Positions 22,381-30,965 of a DNA stretch of 57,870 nt are shown here, piece after piece. Source of the stretch: a virus; the IMG/VR virus record IMGVR_UViG_3300049489_000130, positions 1 to 57,870 of that record. One strand, given 5' to 3'. The notes under the pieces were generated by a model. It had not been told where the DNA came from. It saw only the letters and a list, made by a program, of their open reading frames with translations, and made no database searches. The translations under genes were made by a program, and so were the position numbers. The first letter of the stretch is position 1, and each line of letters begins with the position of its first letter.

Positions 22381-23271
22381 ATGGCAGTTCTTACGTGGGA
22401 CAATGTCGGGCAGCGGTTCTATGAGACCGGTGTCGATCGCGGCGTCCTTTATATCCCTGATAACTTTGGTGTCTACAATGACGGTGTAGCTTGGAACGGT
22501 CTTACGAGCGTTACCGAGTCGCCTTCCGGCGCCGAGCCGAATGCGATGTATGCTGATAATATCAAGTACCTCAACCTCTTTTCGGTCGAGGAATTCAGCG
22601 CCACGCTTGAGGCCTATACTTACCCGGATGAGTTTGCTCTGTTCGACGGTTTCGTTTCGCCTTCGGCGGGCGTGACTATCGGTCAGCAGACGCGTGGAGT
22701 GTTTGGTCTTTCATATCGTACTCGTTTGGGTAATGATGTGGACCAGGACGACTATGGCTATAAGTTGCACCTCATCTACGGCTGCAAGGCATCTCCTTCG
22801 GAGCGTAACTACGCAACGATTAACGATTCGCCTGAGGCGATTTCGTTTAGTTGGGAGATTTCTACTACTCCGGTGGCATCGACTGGTAACAAGCCGACTT
22901 CCATCATCACGATTGATTCCACGAAGGTTCTCCCGGCTAACCTGGTGACCCTCGAGAACCTTCTGTATGGTACGGCCGGCTCCGAGCCTTCGCTTCCGCT
23001 TCCGGATGATGTTGTTGCCATCTTTGCTGGTGGTCAGACGGCAGTGACAACTCAGAACCCGACCTTTGTGTCGGCAACTGGTGTTATTACTATCCCGTCG
23101 GTTACTGGTGTCACGTATCGTCGCGCTGACACCAACGCCATCGTTACTGGCACTGTCACCATTTCTGGTGGCGCAGGAGCAAACCTTGTCATCACGGCCG
23201 CTCCGACGAACAGCACTTATGTGTTCACGCCGCAGAGCGACACCGATTGGTCGTTCACTCGCACCGCGTAA
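22381..23271 (+). CDS. Major tail tube protein with C-terminal Ig-like domain
   Basis: A 296-residue protein. Residues 1-215 are the tube domain: TWDNVGQRFYETGVDRGVLY, ATLEAYTYPDEFALFDG, FGLSYRTRLGNDV, ISFSWEISTTP. Residues 220-296 are an added Ig-like domain (NPTFVSATGVITIPS, ending TDWSFTRTA) similar to the one on the capsid fusion. The subunits stack into the tail tube, with the extra domain exposed outside. Codons are G+C-rich, as in the capsid. An AAAGGAG site precedes it and a strong terminator follows. A second tube-like protein lies at 30144. Confidence 0.88.
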   Translation: MAVLTWDNVGQRFYETGVDRGVLYIPDNFGVYNDGVAWNGLTSVTESPSGAEPNAMYADNIKYLNLFSVEEFSATLEAYTYPDEFALFDGFVSPSAGVTIGQQTRGVFGLSYRTRLGNDVDQDDYGYKLHLIYGCKASPSERNYATINDSPEAISFSWEISTTPVASTGNKPTSIITIDSTKVLPANLVTLENLLYGTAGSEPSLPLPDDVVAIFAGGQTAVTTQNPTFVSATGVITIPSVTGVTYRRADTNAIVTGTVTISGGAGANLVITAAPTNSTYVFTPQSDTDWSFTRTA

Positions 23272-23285
23272 TTTTCAAGTTCAAT

Positions 23286-23325
23286 AAGGGGGTTGGGAGT
23301 CTTAGTTGGCTCTCAGCCCCCTTTT
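23286..23325 (+). terminator. Intrinsic terminator after the major tail gene
   Basis: Arms 23286-23299 and 23310-23323 give a 14-bp stem with two wobble pairs and a 10-base loop, followed by a short T run. It separates the capsid/tail-tube transcript from the fibre genes and would keep expression of the two major structural proteins distinct from downstream genes. Confidence 0.8.
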
Positions 23326-23352
23326 GATCACAAAACCTGAATGGAGTATATC

Positions 23353-23733
23353 GTGGCTCAGCAATTTCCTATGAACATTACTGCCGGCATTCCCTATGGG
23401 AAATTAGTTACTGTTACGTTACCTTCAGGTCGTGTTTGGTGGACTTCTGGATCGCAATTCGAGGTCCTGTTCCAACTTCGTGAAGGACCCGATGTCAATT
23501 CGGCGCTTATTTCCGATTTAAGGCAGTATTTAACAGTCACTTATACAGGACCGAATACCGTCAGCATTGCGTTTGACATGACAGGGGAAGACACTCGAAC
23601 TTTAACCAAATCCGGCTATTACGATATGATCATATCTGATGTTGGTGTTGTGGATAACAGAGCGTTTATCGTTTTGAGTGGTGTTGTATATCTCACATCG
23701 ACAGTCACCGATTCTGTGGAGGCTAGCACATGA
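23353..23733 (+). CDS. Tail-fibre-associated protein, baseplate-upper-like
   Basis: A 126-residue beta-rich protein. Start GTG 23353 is preferred because GGAG lies 7 bases upstream; an in-frame ATG at 23341 lacks a site. It has the pattern ITAGIPYGKLVTVTLPSGRV, FEVLFQLREG, KSGYYDMIISD. A distant relative is at 8599. Both precede collagen-like fibre genes and probably form the adaptor that attaches the fibre. The stop overlaps the fibre gene by four bases. Confidence 0.65.
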   Translation: MAQQFPMNITAGIPYGKLVTVTLPSGRVWWTSGSQFEVLFQLREGPDVNSALISDLRQYLTVTYTGPNTVSIAFDMTGEDTRTLTKSGYYDMIISDVGVVDNRAFIVLSGVVYLTSTVTDSVEAST

Positions 23734-26513
23734 GCGAACCATATGAGATTCTTGTTACTGTCGTCGATCTAGAGGGTAATAAAGGCGTCACTGGAGCTAC
23801 GGGTATTCAAGGTGTTCCGGGTCAGGTCACTAATGCGACACTCACGTCGGAAATGGCGCTGAAGGCGAATGTTGCCTCCCCGACTTTCACAGGCACACCG
23901 GCTGCTCCCACAGCGGCAACGAACACGAACACAACTCAGATTGCCACTACCGCACATGCACGCGCAAACCGAGCCGAGCTCGAGGCAGTCGATGCGCTCA
24001 AGGCGCCTCTTGCTTCCCCAACGCTGACTGGCACTCCGGCTGCTCCAACTGCAGCGACATCCACAAACACGACTCAGATTGCTACCACGGCGTATGTTCG
24101 TGCCAACCGTGCTGAGTTGGAGGCTGTAGATGCCGTAAAAGCACCTATAGTTTCTCCCGAGTTGACCGGTACTCCGGCTGCCCCAACACCATCTACCGCG
24201 GACAACACGACAAAAATTGCTACAACTGCTCATGTTCGCGCAAACCGGGCTGAGCTTCAGGTCGGGTTGGATCTAAAAACAACTATCGCCAACCCGAGTT
24301 TCACTGGTAACGTTGTCGTACCAGACGCTGTTGATGATGGTGCTATGGTGCAGAAGGTTCAGATGGAAGCCGCGATCGCAGAAGCGGACGCTGAACTCTA
24401 TCCGCATATTTCGCCTATTCCACCAGAAAATAACATTCCTGGTCGCCTCTGGATGAAGACGCCGGAAAATCACACGGCTATCAACATTGGGGGAGATAAT
24501 TTTGCCCCTCTCTGGCCCCCTACCGATAACCGTGCAGTGAATTCGAAAGCTGCTATTGAGTTATTAGAAGAAGCCGTCGGTTGGTGGGACGCAGCATATG
24601 CCGTTCCTGGAGAACAGTATGTCAAGAACCGCGGAAGTGGTGGAAGTGCTTTGGATGCTCGATATGGCACAACTGCTGGTAACACGATCATTCAGGATGG
24701 AAAAGCAGTTCTTCCCGGAACGGGTGGTTATTATCTTTCTGTACCCGACGATACCACCCTTGATATTACTGGTGATATTGAGATTGCAGTTCGCGCATCT
24801 GCCACTGATTGGACTCCAGGTTTAGTACAAACACTGGCTTCAAAACACGGAGCCTCTGGGCAACGTAGCTGGATATTGCGACTTGAGGTTGATGGTAGTC
24901 TTTCTTTTCATTACTCGGCAAATGGTTCCACTGTTACTGTCGTATACTCCATAGCCGTCTTACCTTTTTCAGACATACAAACTGGCTGGGTAAAACTGGT
25001 CTTTGATGCCAATAACGGTTCTGCTGGAACAACGACGAAGTTCTACTATGCATCTGATGAAGTAACAGAACCAACAGTCTGGACACAATTAGGGACGGAT
25101 AGAGTAACGGCAACGGCAATTAGTTTGTTTGCTTCTACGGCTACCGTATCGGTCGGCGCTACCTCAGAAGGGTTTTGGCCTTGGGTCGGCACAATCTACC
25201 GCGCCATAGTCCGTAACGGAATCGGCGGAACTACAGTGCTCGACGTAGACTGCTCAGTCGCAGCAGACCATGTGAGTACGTTCTACGCTCGTACCGGGCA
25301 ACTGGTGACTGTGAATCCGAGTGGTATTGACGCTTCAGAACCATTGTTTTTGCCGCATACGGGCGATAATTACCTGGCGTCAGTTGATGCAGAGTCAAGA
25401 ACTTCGGCAAATGGATTGTCGTTGACGTTTGCTGGCGATGCAGAAATGTTGGTGCGGTGCTCGTACCGAAACTGGCAAACGTCAAATGTCGAAACAGCAA
25501 TCTGGGCGCAGTTCGGAAGCATCTATAACCGATCGGCTGGACAGATTCATATTTCAATCAACACGAGCGGTGGCAGCGGAAGCGCCTCCATGACGGGTGT
25601 GAATCCATTTAACGCTGACCAGATCGTATGGTTGCGCTGGCGACGTATTGCATCCAGTGGCGTAACCACCTTGGACTGGGCGCCTAATTCTGTGCAGCCG
25701 CCATCGACAGGGTGGGTAAACATAATCAACACCACGTTCCGTGCTGGGGAACAGTTGGTTTCGGTGGTTGACATTGGTGTTGGTAGTTCTGGTATTGGTG
25801 CCGTCACAGACATGAACGGAGACATATATCGCACCATCATCCGCAACGGCATTGACGGCCCCACGGTCTTCGACTTTAACGCCGCCACCGACATTACCTC
25901 ATCTGCTGCAACTTCATTCACAGCAACAACCGGCCAAACCGTTACAGTCAACCGAGCAACAACTGGTCGCAAAACAACTCTAGTAACTCGCCCAGTTTGG
26001 CTCTTAGGTTCAGATGATCATTTAGAAGTTCTTGATAATCCTCTCATTAACTTCGACGTGACAAAATCATTCAGCGTTCTTATTATTTGTAAAATGTGGC
26101 ATTCTGCTAACTACTCCTCATTAATCTCAAAAAGACTAAGTGCAACAAACACAAACTATGGTTGGGCAATTCTTACGCCTAATAGTTTACGTCTTTTGGT
26201 TGAGTATAGAGGTGGTGGCGTTACTGATGACTGGGCTGCAACCTTACCCAGCCCTTCGTTTTCAGCAGGTCAAAATATTCTAGCGGCTTTAATACACAGT
26301 TCATCTGGGTCTAACAAAACCGTAGTAAATAATGTAGAAACAGTTTCTACAGATGCCTTAATAGACATGACGAATACTGAATCTCTCCTCATTGGAAAAG
26401 GTAATACTGGTGGAGATGGTTTTAATTTTGAGGTATATGCTGCAGCTATATTTGATCGAGCCCTAACAACAGAAGAAATTGCACTGATCAACAACTTCTA
26501 CGGGACGGTCTAA
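23730..26513 (+). CDS. Tail fibre protein 1, collagen-like and LamG-like modules
   Basis: A 927-residue receptor-binding candidate. Residues 1-30 include a short collagen-like GATGIQGVPG. Residues 40-190 are four repeats of the fibre unit PxxTGTPAAPT followed by TNTTQIATTA and ANRAELEAVDALKAP. A conserved connector follows (FAPLWPPTDNRAV, EAVGWWDAAYAVPGEQYV). Residues 325-927 contain three jelly-roll LamG/concanavalin-like modules separated by TVNPSGIDA- and VNRATTGRKT-type linkers. LamG-like modules often bind sugars. The neighbouring fibre at 26567 shares the whole N-terminal half and the last module. Confidence 0.82.
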   Translation: MSEPYEILVTVVDLEGNKGVTGATGIQGVPGQVTNATLTSEMALKANVASPTFTGTPAAPTAATNTNTTQIATTAHARANRAELEAVDALKAPLASPTLTGTPAAPTAATSTNTTQIATTAYVRANRAELEAVDAVKAPIVSPELTGTPAAPTPSTADNTTKIATTAHVRANRAELQVGLDLKTTIANPSFTGNVVVPDAVDDGAMVQKVQMEAAIAEADAELYPHISPIPPENNIPGRLWMKTPENHTAINIGGDNFAPLWPPTDNRAVNSKAAIELLEEAVGWWDAAYAVPGEQYVKNRGSGGSALDARYGTTAGNTIIQDGKAVLPGTGGYYLSVPDDTTLDITGDIEIAVRASATDWTPGLVQTLASKHGASGQRSWILRLEVDGSLSFHYSANGSTVTVVYSIAVLPFSDIQTGWVKLVFDANNGSAGTTTKFYYASDEVTEPTVWTQLGTDRVTATAISLFASTATVSVGATSEGFWPWVGTIYRAIVRNGIGGTTVLDVDCSVAADHVSTFYARTGQLVTVNPSGIDASEPLFLPHTGDNYLASVDAESRTSANGLSLTFAGDAEMLVRCSYRNWQTSNVETAIWAQFGSIYNRSAGQIHISINTSGGSGSASMTGVNPFNADQIVWLRWRRIASSGVTTLDWAPNSVQPPSTGWVNIINTTFRAGEQLVSVVDIGVGSSGIGAVTDMNGDIYRTIIRNGIDGPTVFDFNAATDITSSAATSFTATTGQTVTVNRATTGRKTTLVTRPVWLLGSDDHLEVLDNPLINFDVTKSFSVLIICKMWHSANYSSLISKRLSATNTNYGWAILTPNSLRLLVEYRGGGVTDDWAATLPSPSFSAGQNILAALIHSSSGSNKTVVNNVETVSTDALIDMTNTESLLIGKGNTGGDGFNFEVYAAAIFDRALTTEEIALINNFYGTV

Positions 26514-26566
26514 TGCATCACGCCCCGTCTACAAATACGCCAGTCTAGATCCCATAAGGAGTAAAA

Positions 26567-28729
26567 ATGGCTGATACATATAACATTACTGTAACGGTAA
26601 GCAACCTTAAGGGCGCGACTGGCGACACGGGGCTTCAAGGGCCACAGGGAATTCCGGGGGAGGTGCAGACCGCTGATCTCAACGCCGCACTGGCATTGAA
26701 GGCGAATCTGGCCTCCCCCACCCTGACCGGTACACCAGCAGCTCCTACGGCCGCTACTGCTACCAATACGACACAGATTGCGACAACCGCATTCGTTCGG
26801 GCAAACCGTACTGAGTTGGAAGCTGTGGATGCCCTCAAGGCACCTATTGCTTCTCCAACGTTCACCGGTACACCTGCTGCTCCGACGGCTTCGGTTGCAA
26901 CCAACACCACGCAGATCGCAACCACGGCGTTCGTGCGTACAAACCGCGCAGAGCTAGAGGCGGTTGATACGCTCAAGGCGCCGCTTGCATCACCCACGTT
27001 CACGGGCACGCCTGCTGCCCCAACACCGCCAGTTGCGACCAACACGACTCAGATCGCCACGACAGCATATGTCCAGGCGAACCGGGCAGAGCTTCAGGCC
27101 GCAATTGATTTGAAGGCGCCTATCTCCAACCCGACATTTACGGGTAACGTGGTTGTACCGACGGCAGACGCTCCCACAGAAGCAGTCAACAAACTCCAGA
27201 TGGAGACCGCGATTGCTGCTGCAGATGCTGCTAACTTCACGGTGATCTCACCTAACCCCCCGGAGACCAACAAGCCGGGACGAGTCTGGTTGAAGACGCC
27301 GCAGTTTCACGCCGCAATCAATGCGAGTGGAGACAACTTCGCTCCTCTTTGGCCTCCTACCGACAACCGAGCCGTAGAATCCAAGGCGGCTGTCAAGCTT
27401 CTCAAGGAAGCCGTCGGTTGGTGGGATGCTGGTTATTCGGTTCCTGGCGAACAGTATGCTGTGAACCGCGGTACGGGTGGAAGTGCTTTGGATGCCAGGT
27501 ATGGATCTGCTGCTGGGGTAGACAGTTCAGACCCATTGTTGCTGCCGCATACCGGTGAGAATTATGTGTATATCGAAACGCCACCCCATCCCGCAGGCCC
27601 TTTATTTGCTCCTTATCAAGCAGATTTTCATGCTCCTGGCAACTTTTCCTTCACCGCCAAATTTCAGCTTCCCGATTCTGGAGTAACTTATGGTATAGGA
27701 GGCCGGCAAAACGGAACTATAGGGGTGTTCAATCTTAATTTGAATTCAGATAGAACCCTTGGTTTGGAACTAGATGATGGCACCGGTAGCACTGGAGCAA
27801 ACTCTACTGTTTCTCTTAGTAGTGTTGGTTACTCATTAGGGGGCATTCTTTGGGTAAAGATGACTTTTAGATCTTCAGATAGAAGAGTTCAGTTTTTTTA
27901 CGCTGAAAATAGCTTGAATGAGCCCACTCTTTGGACTAACTTAGGCGCAGATGTTACTCATTCAAAATCTGGGCAACAGGCAACTAGTGCGGTTGGGATC
28001 GTTCTTGGCGCCAGGTATGGGGCGCAAAATGTTTTAAAAACAGCTTTATTTCGAGCTATTTATCATAACGATACCGCAAAAGTCTTCGACTTTAATGCCG
28101 CCACCGACATTACCTCATCCGGTGCAACTTCATTCACGGCCACAACCGGTCAGACCGTCACTGTAAACCGAGCCACTACAGGCCGCAAAACCGCACTAGT
28201 CACTCGCCCAGTTTGGTTATTTGGCACAGATGACTATATGGAAGTTCCTGACAATGCTTTGTTGGACTTTGGTGTCAATGATGATTTTACGGTATTAGCC
28301 ATATTCCGATCATGGGATCCTGGTCTTGGTTCAACTAATTTTGCCGCTGTATCTAAAGGCAATGGGGCAATGAATGCGAACGGATGGGTTCTTGCACAGC
28401 AGGGAACCATCAGAAATATATATGCCGGAATAAGAGATACAACTCTGACTCAATCGGTTGGTGGAGCTCCAGCGTTTGGCGCTTTATCCCTAGCCTTAAT
28501 GTTGGTTGATAGAACTGCGGATACATTAAAAGCTGGACATAATAACACTATTACTGCTGGATCAGCTATTCTTTCAACGGAAGCCTTTTCTAACTCTCTA
28601 AATCTTAGGATCGGTTCTTATTCAGATTCACCGCAATCAAATGGTGAGATTATCGCAGCAGCAGTCTTCCGTCGTGTCCTCACCACCAACGAAATCTTAC
28701 TCATCAACCAATTCTACGGGACGGTATAA
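26567..28729 (+). CDS. Tail fibre protein 2, paralogue of fibre 1
   Basis: A 720-residue paralogue of the upstream fibre. It has a collagen-like GDTGLQGPQGIPG start, four TGTPAAPT/NTTQIATTA repeats, the same FAPLWPPTDNRAV and GWWDAGYSVPGEQY connector, then two LamG-like modules instead of three. The block at 28089-28216 is nearly identical in DNA to 25871-26000, pointing to recent duplication or gene conversion. An AAGGAG site precedes ATG 26567. Having two related fibres may give two receptor specificities. Confidence 0.82.
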   Translation: MADTYNITVTVSNLKGATGDTGLQGPQGIPGEVQTADLNAALALKANLASPTLTGTPAAPTAATATNTTQIATTAFVRANRTELEAVDALKAPIASPTFTGTPAAPTASVATNTTQIATTAFVRTNRAELEAVDTLKAPLASPTFTGTPAAPTPPVATNTTQIATTAYVQANRAELQAAIDLKAPISNPTFTGNVVVPTADAPTEAVNKLQMETAIAAADAANFTVISPNPPETNKPGRVWLKTPQFHAAINASGDNFAPLWPPTDNRAVESKAAVKLLKEAVGWWDAGYSVPGEQYAVNRGTGGSALDARYGSAAGVDSSDPLLLPHTGENYVYIETPPHPAGPLFAPYQADFHAPGNFSFTAKFQLPDSGVTYGIGGRQNGTIGVFNLNLNSDRTLGLELDDGTGSTGANSTVSLSSVGYSLGGILWVKMTFRSSDRRVQFFYAENSLNEPTLWTNLGADVTHSKSGQQATSAVGIVLGARYGAQNVLKTALFRAIYHNDTAKVFDFNAATDITSSGATSFTATTGQTVTVNRATTGRKTALVTRPVWLFGTDDYMEVPDNALLDFGVNDDFTVLAIFRSWDPGLGSTNFAAVSKGNGAMNANGWVLAQQGTIRNIYAGIRDTTLTQSVGGAPAFGALSLALMLVDRTADTLKAGHNNTITAGSAILSTEAFSNSLNLRIGSYSDSPQSNGEIIAAAVFRRVLTTNEILLINQFYGTV

Positions 28730-28731
28730 CC

Positions 28732-29298
28732 ATGGCATGGCAAATCGGAGATACACTCGCCGCATGGCGAACTAGAAACGCGACAACCTTTGCACCTACG
28801 ACTCCTCCTGTAGTTGGGGCCTCTGCTCCCGTAACCGCATACGATGCCACTACTGGTCGTCTAGCTATTGGCGGAGTTGAAATGGGTGATACTGGGTGGA
28901 GAGTGTTCAACTCTACCAATAGTAACGTCACTTCCAGTAGCGTTAGGGTTCGTCGCATTGGGTCTACTATCATGTTAGACTTCGTGCAAAACATTGTTTG
29001 TTCTGATACTTCATCGAGTGCTTCTGACCCTATCGATTTGGGAATTAATCTAGGTACCGGTTGGCGTCCTCTCGGCGAAGGTAATCAGACGCACGCACTT
29101 CTTCAAGATAATGCGTCATCTCAGAGACACGTTTTAATAACAGGTACGGCGCAAATACAGTATCTATGGCGACAAGCATACCCCGGTTCTGGATCATTCC
29201 ATACGGGTAGAGATTCGGTTCAGTATTCTACATCGGATACATGGCCTGCCTCACTACCCGGTGCCCTTGGCACAGCTCCACTCACAGTAGCTCTATAA
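28732..29298 (+). CDS. Fibre-cluster accessory protein
   Basis: A 188-residue protein starting two bases after fibre 2. The first 60 residues are Thr/Ala/Pro-rich (NATTFAPTTPPVVGA). The rest is beta-rich, with DTGWRVFNSTNSN and VRVRRIGSTIMLDFVQN, as in small trimeric fibre tips. It could be a fibre tip, a chaperone or an additional adhesin. Position after two fibres is the main evidence; no catalytic motif is visible. Confidence 0.55.
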   Translation: MAWQIGDTLAAWRTRNATTFAPTTPPVVGASAPVTAYDATTGRLAIGGVEMGDTGWRVFNSTNSNVTSSSVRVRRIGSTIMLDFVQNIVCSDTSSSASDPIDLGINLGTGWRPLGEGNQTHALLQDNASSQRHVLITGTAQIQYLWRQAYPGSGSFHTGRDSVQYSTSDTWPASLPGALGTAPLTVAL

Positions 29299-29313
29299 CC
29301 AAAAGGACACATC

Positions 29314-29571
29314 ATGGCAGTAACACTACAAGTACTCGTATCCGACGAGGAGCAGGCTTACATCGTAGACCTGGCCTCCAAGATTGCCCCCGGCATGACA
29401 GGCCCCCAGTTGGTCCAGTGGGCTCAGGGCGTTTGTAAGAAGGCCCTCAAGGAAGAAGTGCTCAAGCAGGCCCGAGACCTCCTCATGCAAGAAGAACTCG
29501 AGGCGGCAAATGAAGCACGTCGACAATTTGAGGCAGCAGCTCAGACGGCTTGGCCAGAAGAGCAGGTTTGA
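29314..29571 (+). CDS. Small coiled-coil protein
   Basis: An 85-residue protein: a short N-terminal strand (VTLQVLVSDEEQAYI) followed by a long charged helix from residue 35 to the end (LKEEVLKQARDLLMQEELEAANEARRQF), likely a coiled coil. I do not recognise it. An AAAGGA site precedes ATG 29314. It ends 20 bases before the tail assembly chaperone gene and may be a tail assembly accessory. Confidence 0.6.
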   Translation: MAVTLQVLVSDEEQAYIVDLASKIAPGMTGPQLVQWAQGVCKKALKEEVLKQARDLLMQEELEAANEARRQFEAAAQTAWPEEQV

Positions 29572-29590
29572 TCACGAGGGAGACCAAAGA

Positions 29591-30133
29591 ATGCTCAAGG
29601 TAACAATTCCAGGAGATGAATTCTTCGACGAAGTAACCGACACATTCTTGACGGTCGGAGATGTCGAATTGGAGTTCGAGCATTCTTTGGTCTCTTTGTC
29701 AAAATGGGAGTCAGAATTCGAGAAACCCTTTCTCTCAAAAGAAGACAAGACTTCCGAAGAAACTTTAAAGTATGTTTACCACATGCTTTTAACACCTAAC
29801 GTGTCTTTTGATGTTATCGAAAAACTCACGAAACAAAATCTTGACGCGTTGAACACTTATATCAATTCGTTACAGTCAGCCACTACATTCGGCGAGATGC
29901 CTAAAACTCGCGGTAGCGGAGAGGTCATAACATCCGAACTCATATATTATTGGATGATTGCGTTCAACATACCGTTTGAATGTCAACACTGGCATATCAA
30001 TCGGCTTTTCTCTCTAGTGCGTATATGTAACATCAAGAACTCAAAGCCTAAAAAGATGGGGCGTCACGAGTTGGCGGCTCGTAATCGTGAGTTGAATGCA
30101 CAACGTCGCGAAAAGCTTGGTACCTCAGGATGA
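29591..30133 (+). CDS. Tail assembly chaperone
   Basis: A 180-residue protein. GDEFFDEVTDTFLTVGDVEL near residue 7, LEFEHSLVSLSKWESEFEKP near residue 28, ITSELIYYWMIAFNIPFECQ near residue 120 and the basic C-terminus NRELNAQRREKLG are hallmarks of siphovirus tail assembly chaperones, which coat the tape measure during tube growth. ATG 29591 follows GAGGGAG; the longer in-frame start at 29510 lies inside the previous gene. I see no slippery site or overlapping second frame for the usual frameshift product. Here the tape measure is 2 kb downstream. Confidence 0.72.
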   Translation: MLKVTIPGDEFFDEVTDTFLTVGDVELEFEHSLVSLSKWESEFEKPFLSKEDKTSEETLKYVYHMLLTPNVSFDVIEKLTKQNLDALNTYINSLQSATTFGEMPKTRGSGEVITSELIYYWMIAFNIPFECQHWHINRLFSLVRICNIKNSKPKKMGRHELAARNRELNAQRREKLGTSG

Positions 30134-30143
30134 AAGGACTATC

Positions 30144-30965
30144 ATGACCAGACTTCTTTGGGATCAAGTCGGAGAAAGAACTTATGAAAGTGGTGTCGAC
30201 CGAGGCGTTTTGTATCTTCTTGATGGTACGGGCGTACCTTGGAATGGGCTCATCTCCGTAAACGAAACGATCTCCACCTCTGTTTCCCCGGTCTATTTCG
30301 ATGGCAACAAGTACAATGAAATAATTTCTTCTGGTAACTACGCGGCCAAACTCAGAGCTTATACTTACCCAGACGAGTTCTCGGTATTCGAAGGTGTTTA
30401 TGATGATACCTCTGGATTCTCTGTGGCAGACCAACCGCCAACTCGCTTTCATCTCTCATACAGAACTAAAGTAAACAGCGATGTAGAGGGTGAAGCGCAA
30501 GCATACAAGATTCATATTTTGTATAATGTAACAGCGGTTCCTTCGACCAAGGCATATCAAACTGATTCTTTGACTGTCTCGCCGATTGAGTTTGAATGGG
30601 ATATTTCAGCGGTTCCATCAGAAGTGAGTGGCTTCAAACCCACCGCGCATATAATAATTGACAGCCGTAAGATAGAACCATTTCTCCTTGAGGATGTCGA
30701 AGAACTTCTCTATGGTAGCGATGATGTAGACCCAAGACTTCCTCTTGCCGAAGGGCTTGCGAAGTTCCTTCGTGATTGGGATCGTCTTATTATCACATCA
30801 ACAAGCGAAGGTATATGGACCGCATTTTCTATCAAAGATGGGTTCATCGAGATGCTCGACGAGACAACGTTTCAGATCAATAACGCTAATGCCGTATATT
30901 TGGATGCTGACACTTACGAAATTTCTAATACAGAACGAGAAGAGGTACAAATATGGCTACCGTAA
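30144..30965 (+). CDS. Second tail-tube-like protein
   Basis: A 273-residue paralogue of the major tail protein at 22381. LLWDQVGERTYESGVDRGVLY, AKLRAYTYPDEFSVFEG, FHLSYRTKVNSDVEG and IEFEWDISAVP line up motif by motif. It lacks the Ig-like domain and instead ends in about 60 residues of new beta sequence. It may form a distinct ring, for instance at the tail tip or neck, or a minor tube component. ATG 30144 follows AAAGGA; the longer start at 30096 lies inside the chaperone gene. Confidence 0.75.
   Translation: MTRLLWDQVGERTYESGVDRGVLYLLDGTGVPWNGLISVNETISTSVSPVYFDGNKYNEIISSGNYAAKLRAYTYPDEFSVFEGVYDDTSGFSVADQPPTRFHLSYRTKVNSDVEGEAQAYKIHILYNVTAVPSTKAYQTDSLTVSPIEFEWDISAVPSEVSGFKPTAHIIIDSRKIEPFLLEDVEELLYGSDDVDPRLPLAEGLAKFLRDWDRLIITSTSEGIWTAFSIKDGFIEMLDETTFQINNANAVYLDADTYEISNTEREEVQIWLP

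Noticed and set aside
29314-30133. Programmed frameshift in the tail assembly chaperone
   Set aside because: I found no slippery sequence or long overlapping frame at the end of the 29591 gene; the 29314 protein is unrelated in pattern.
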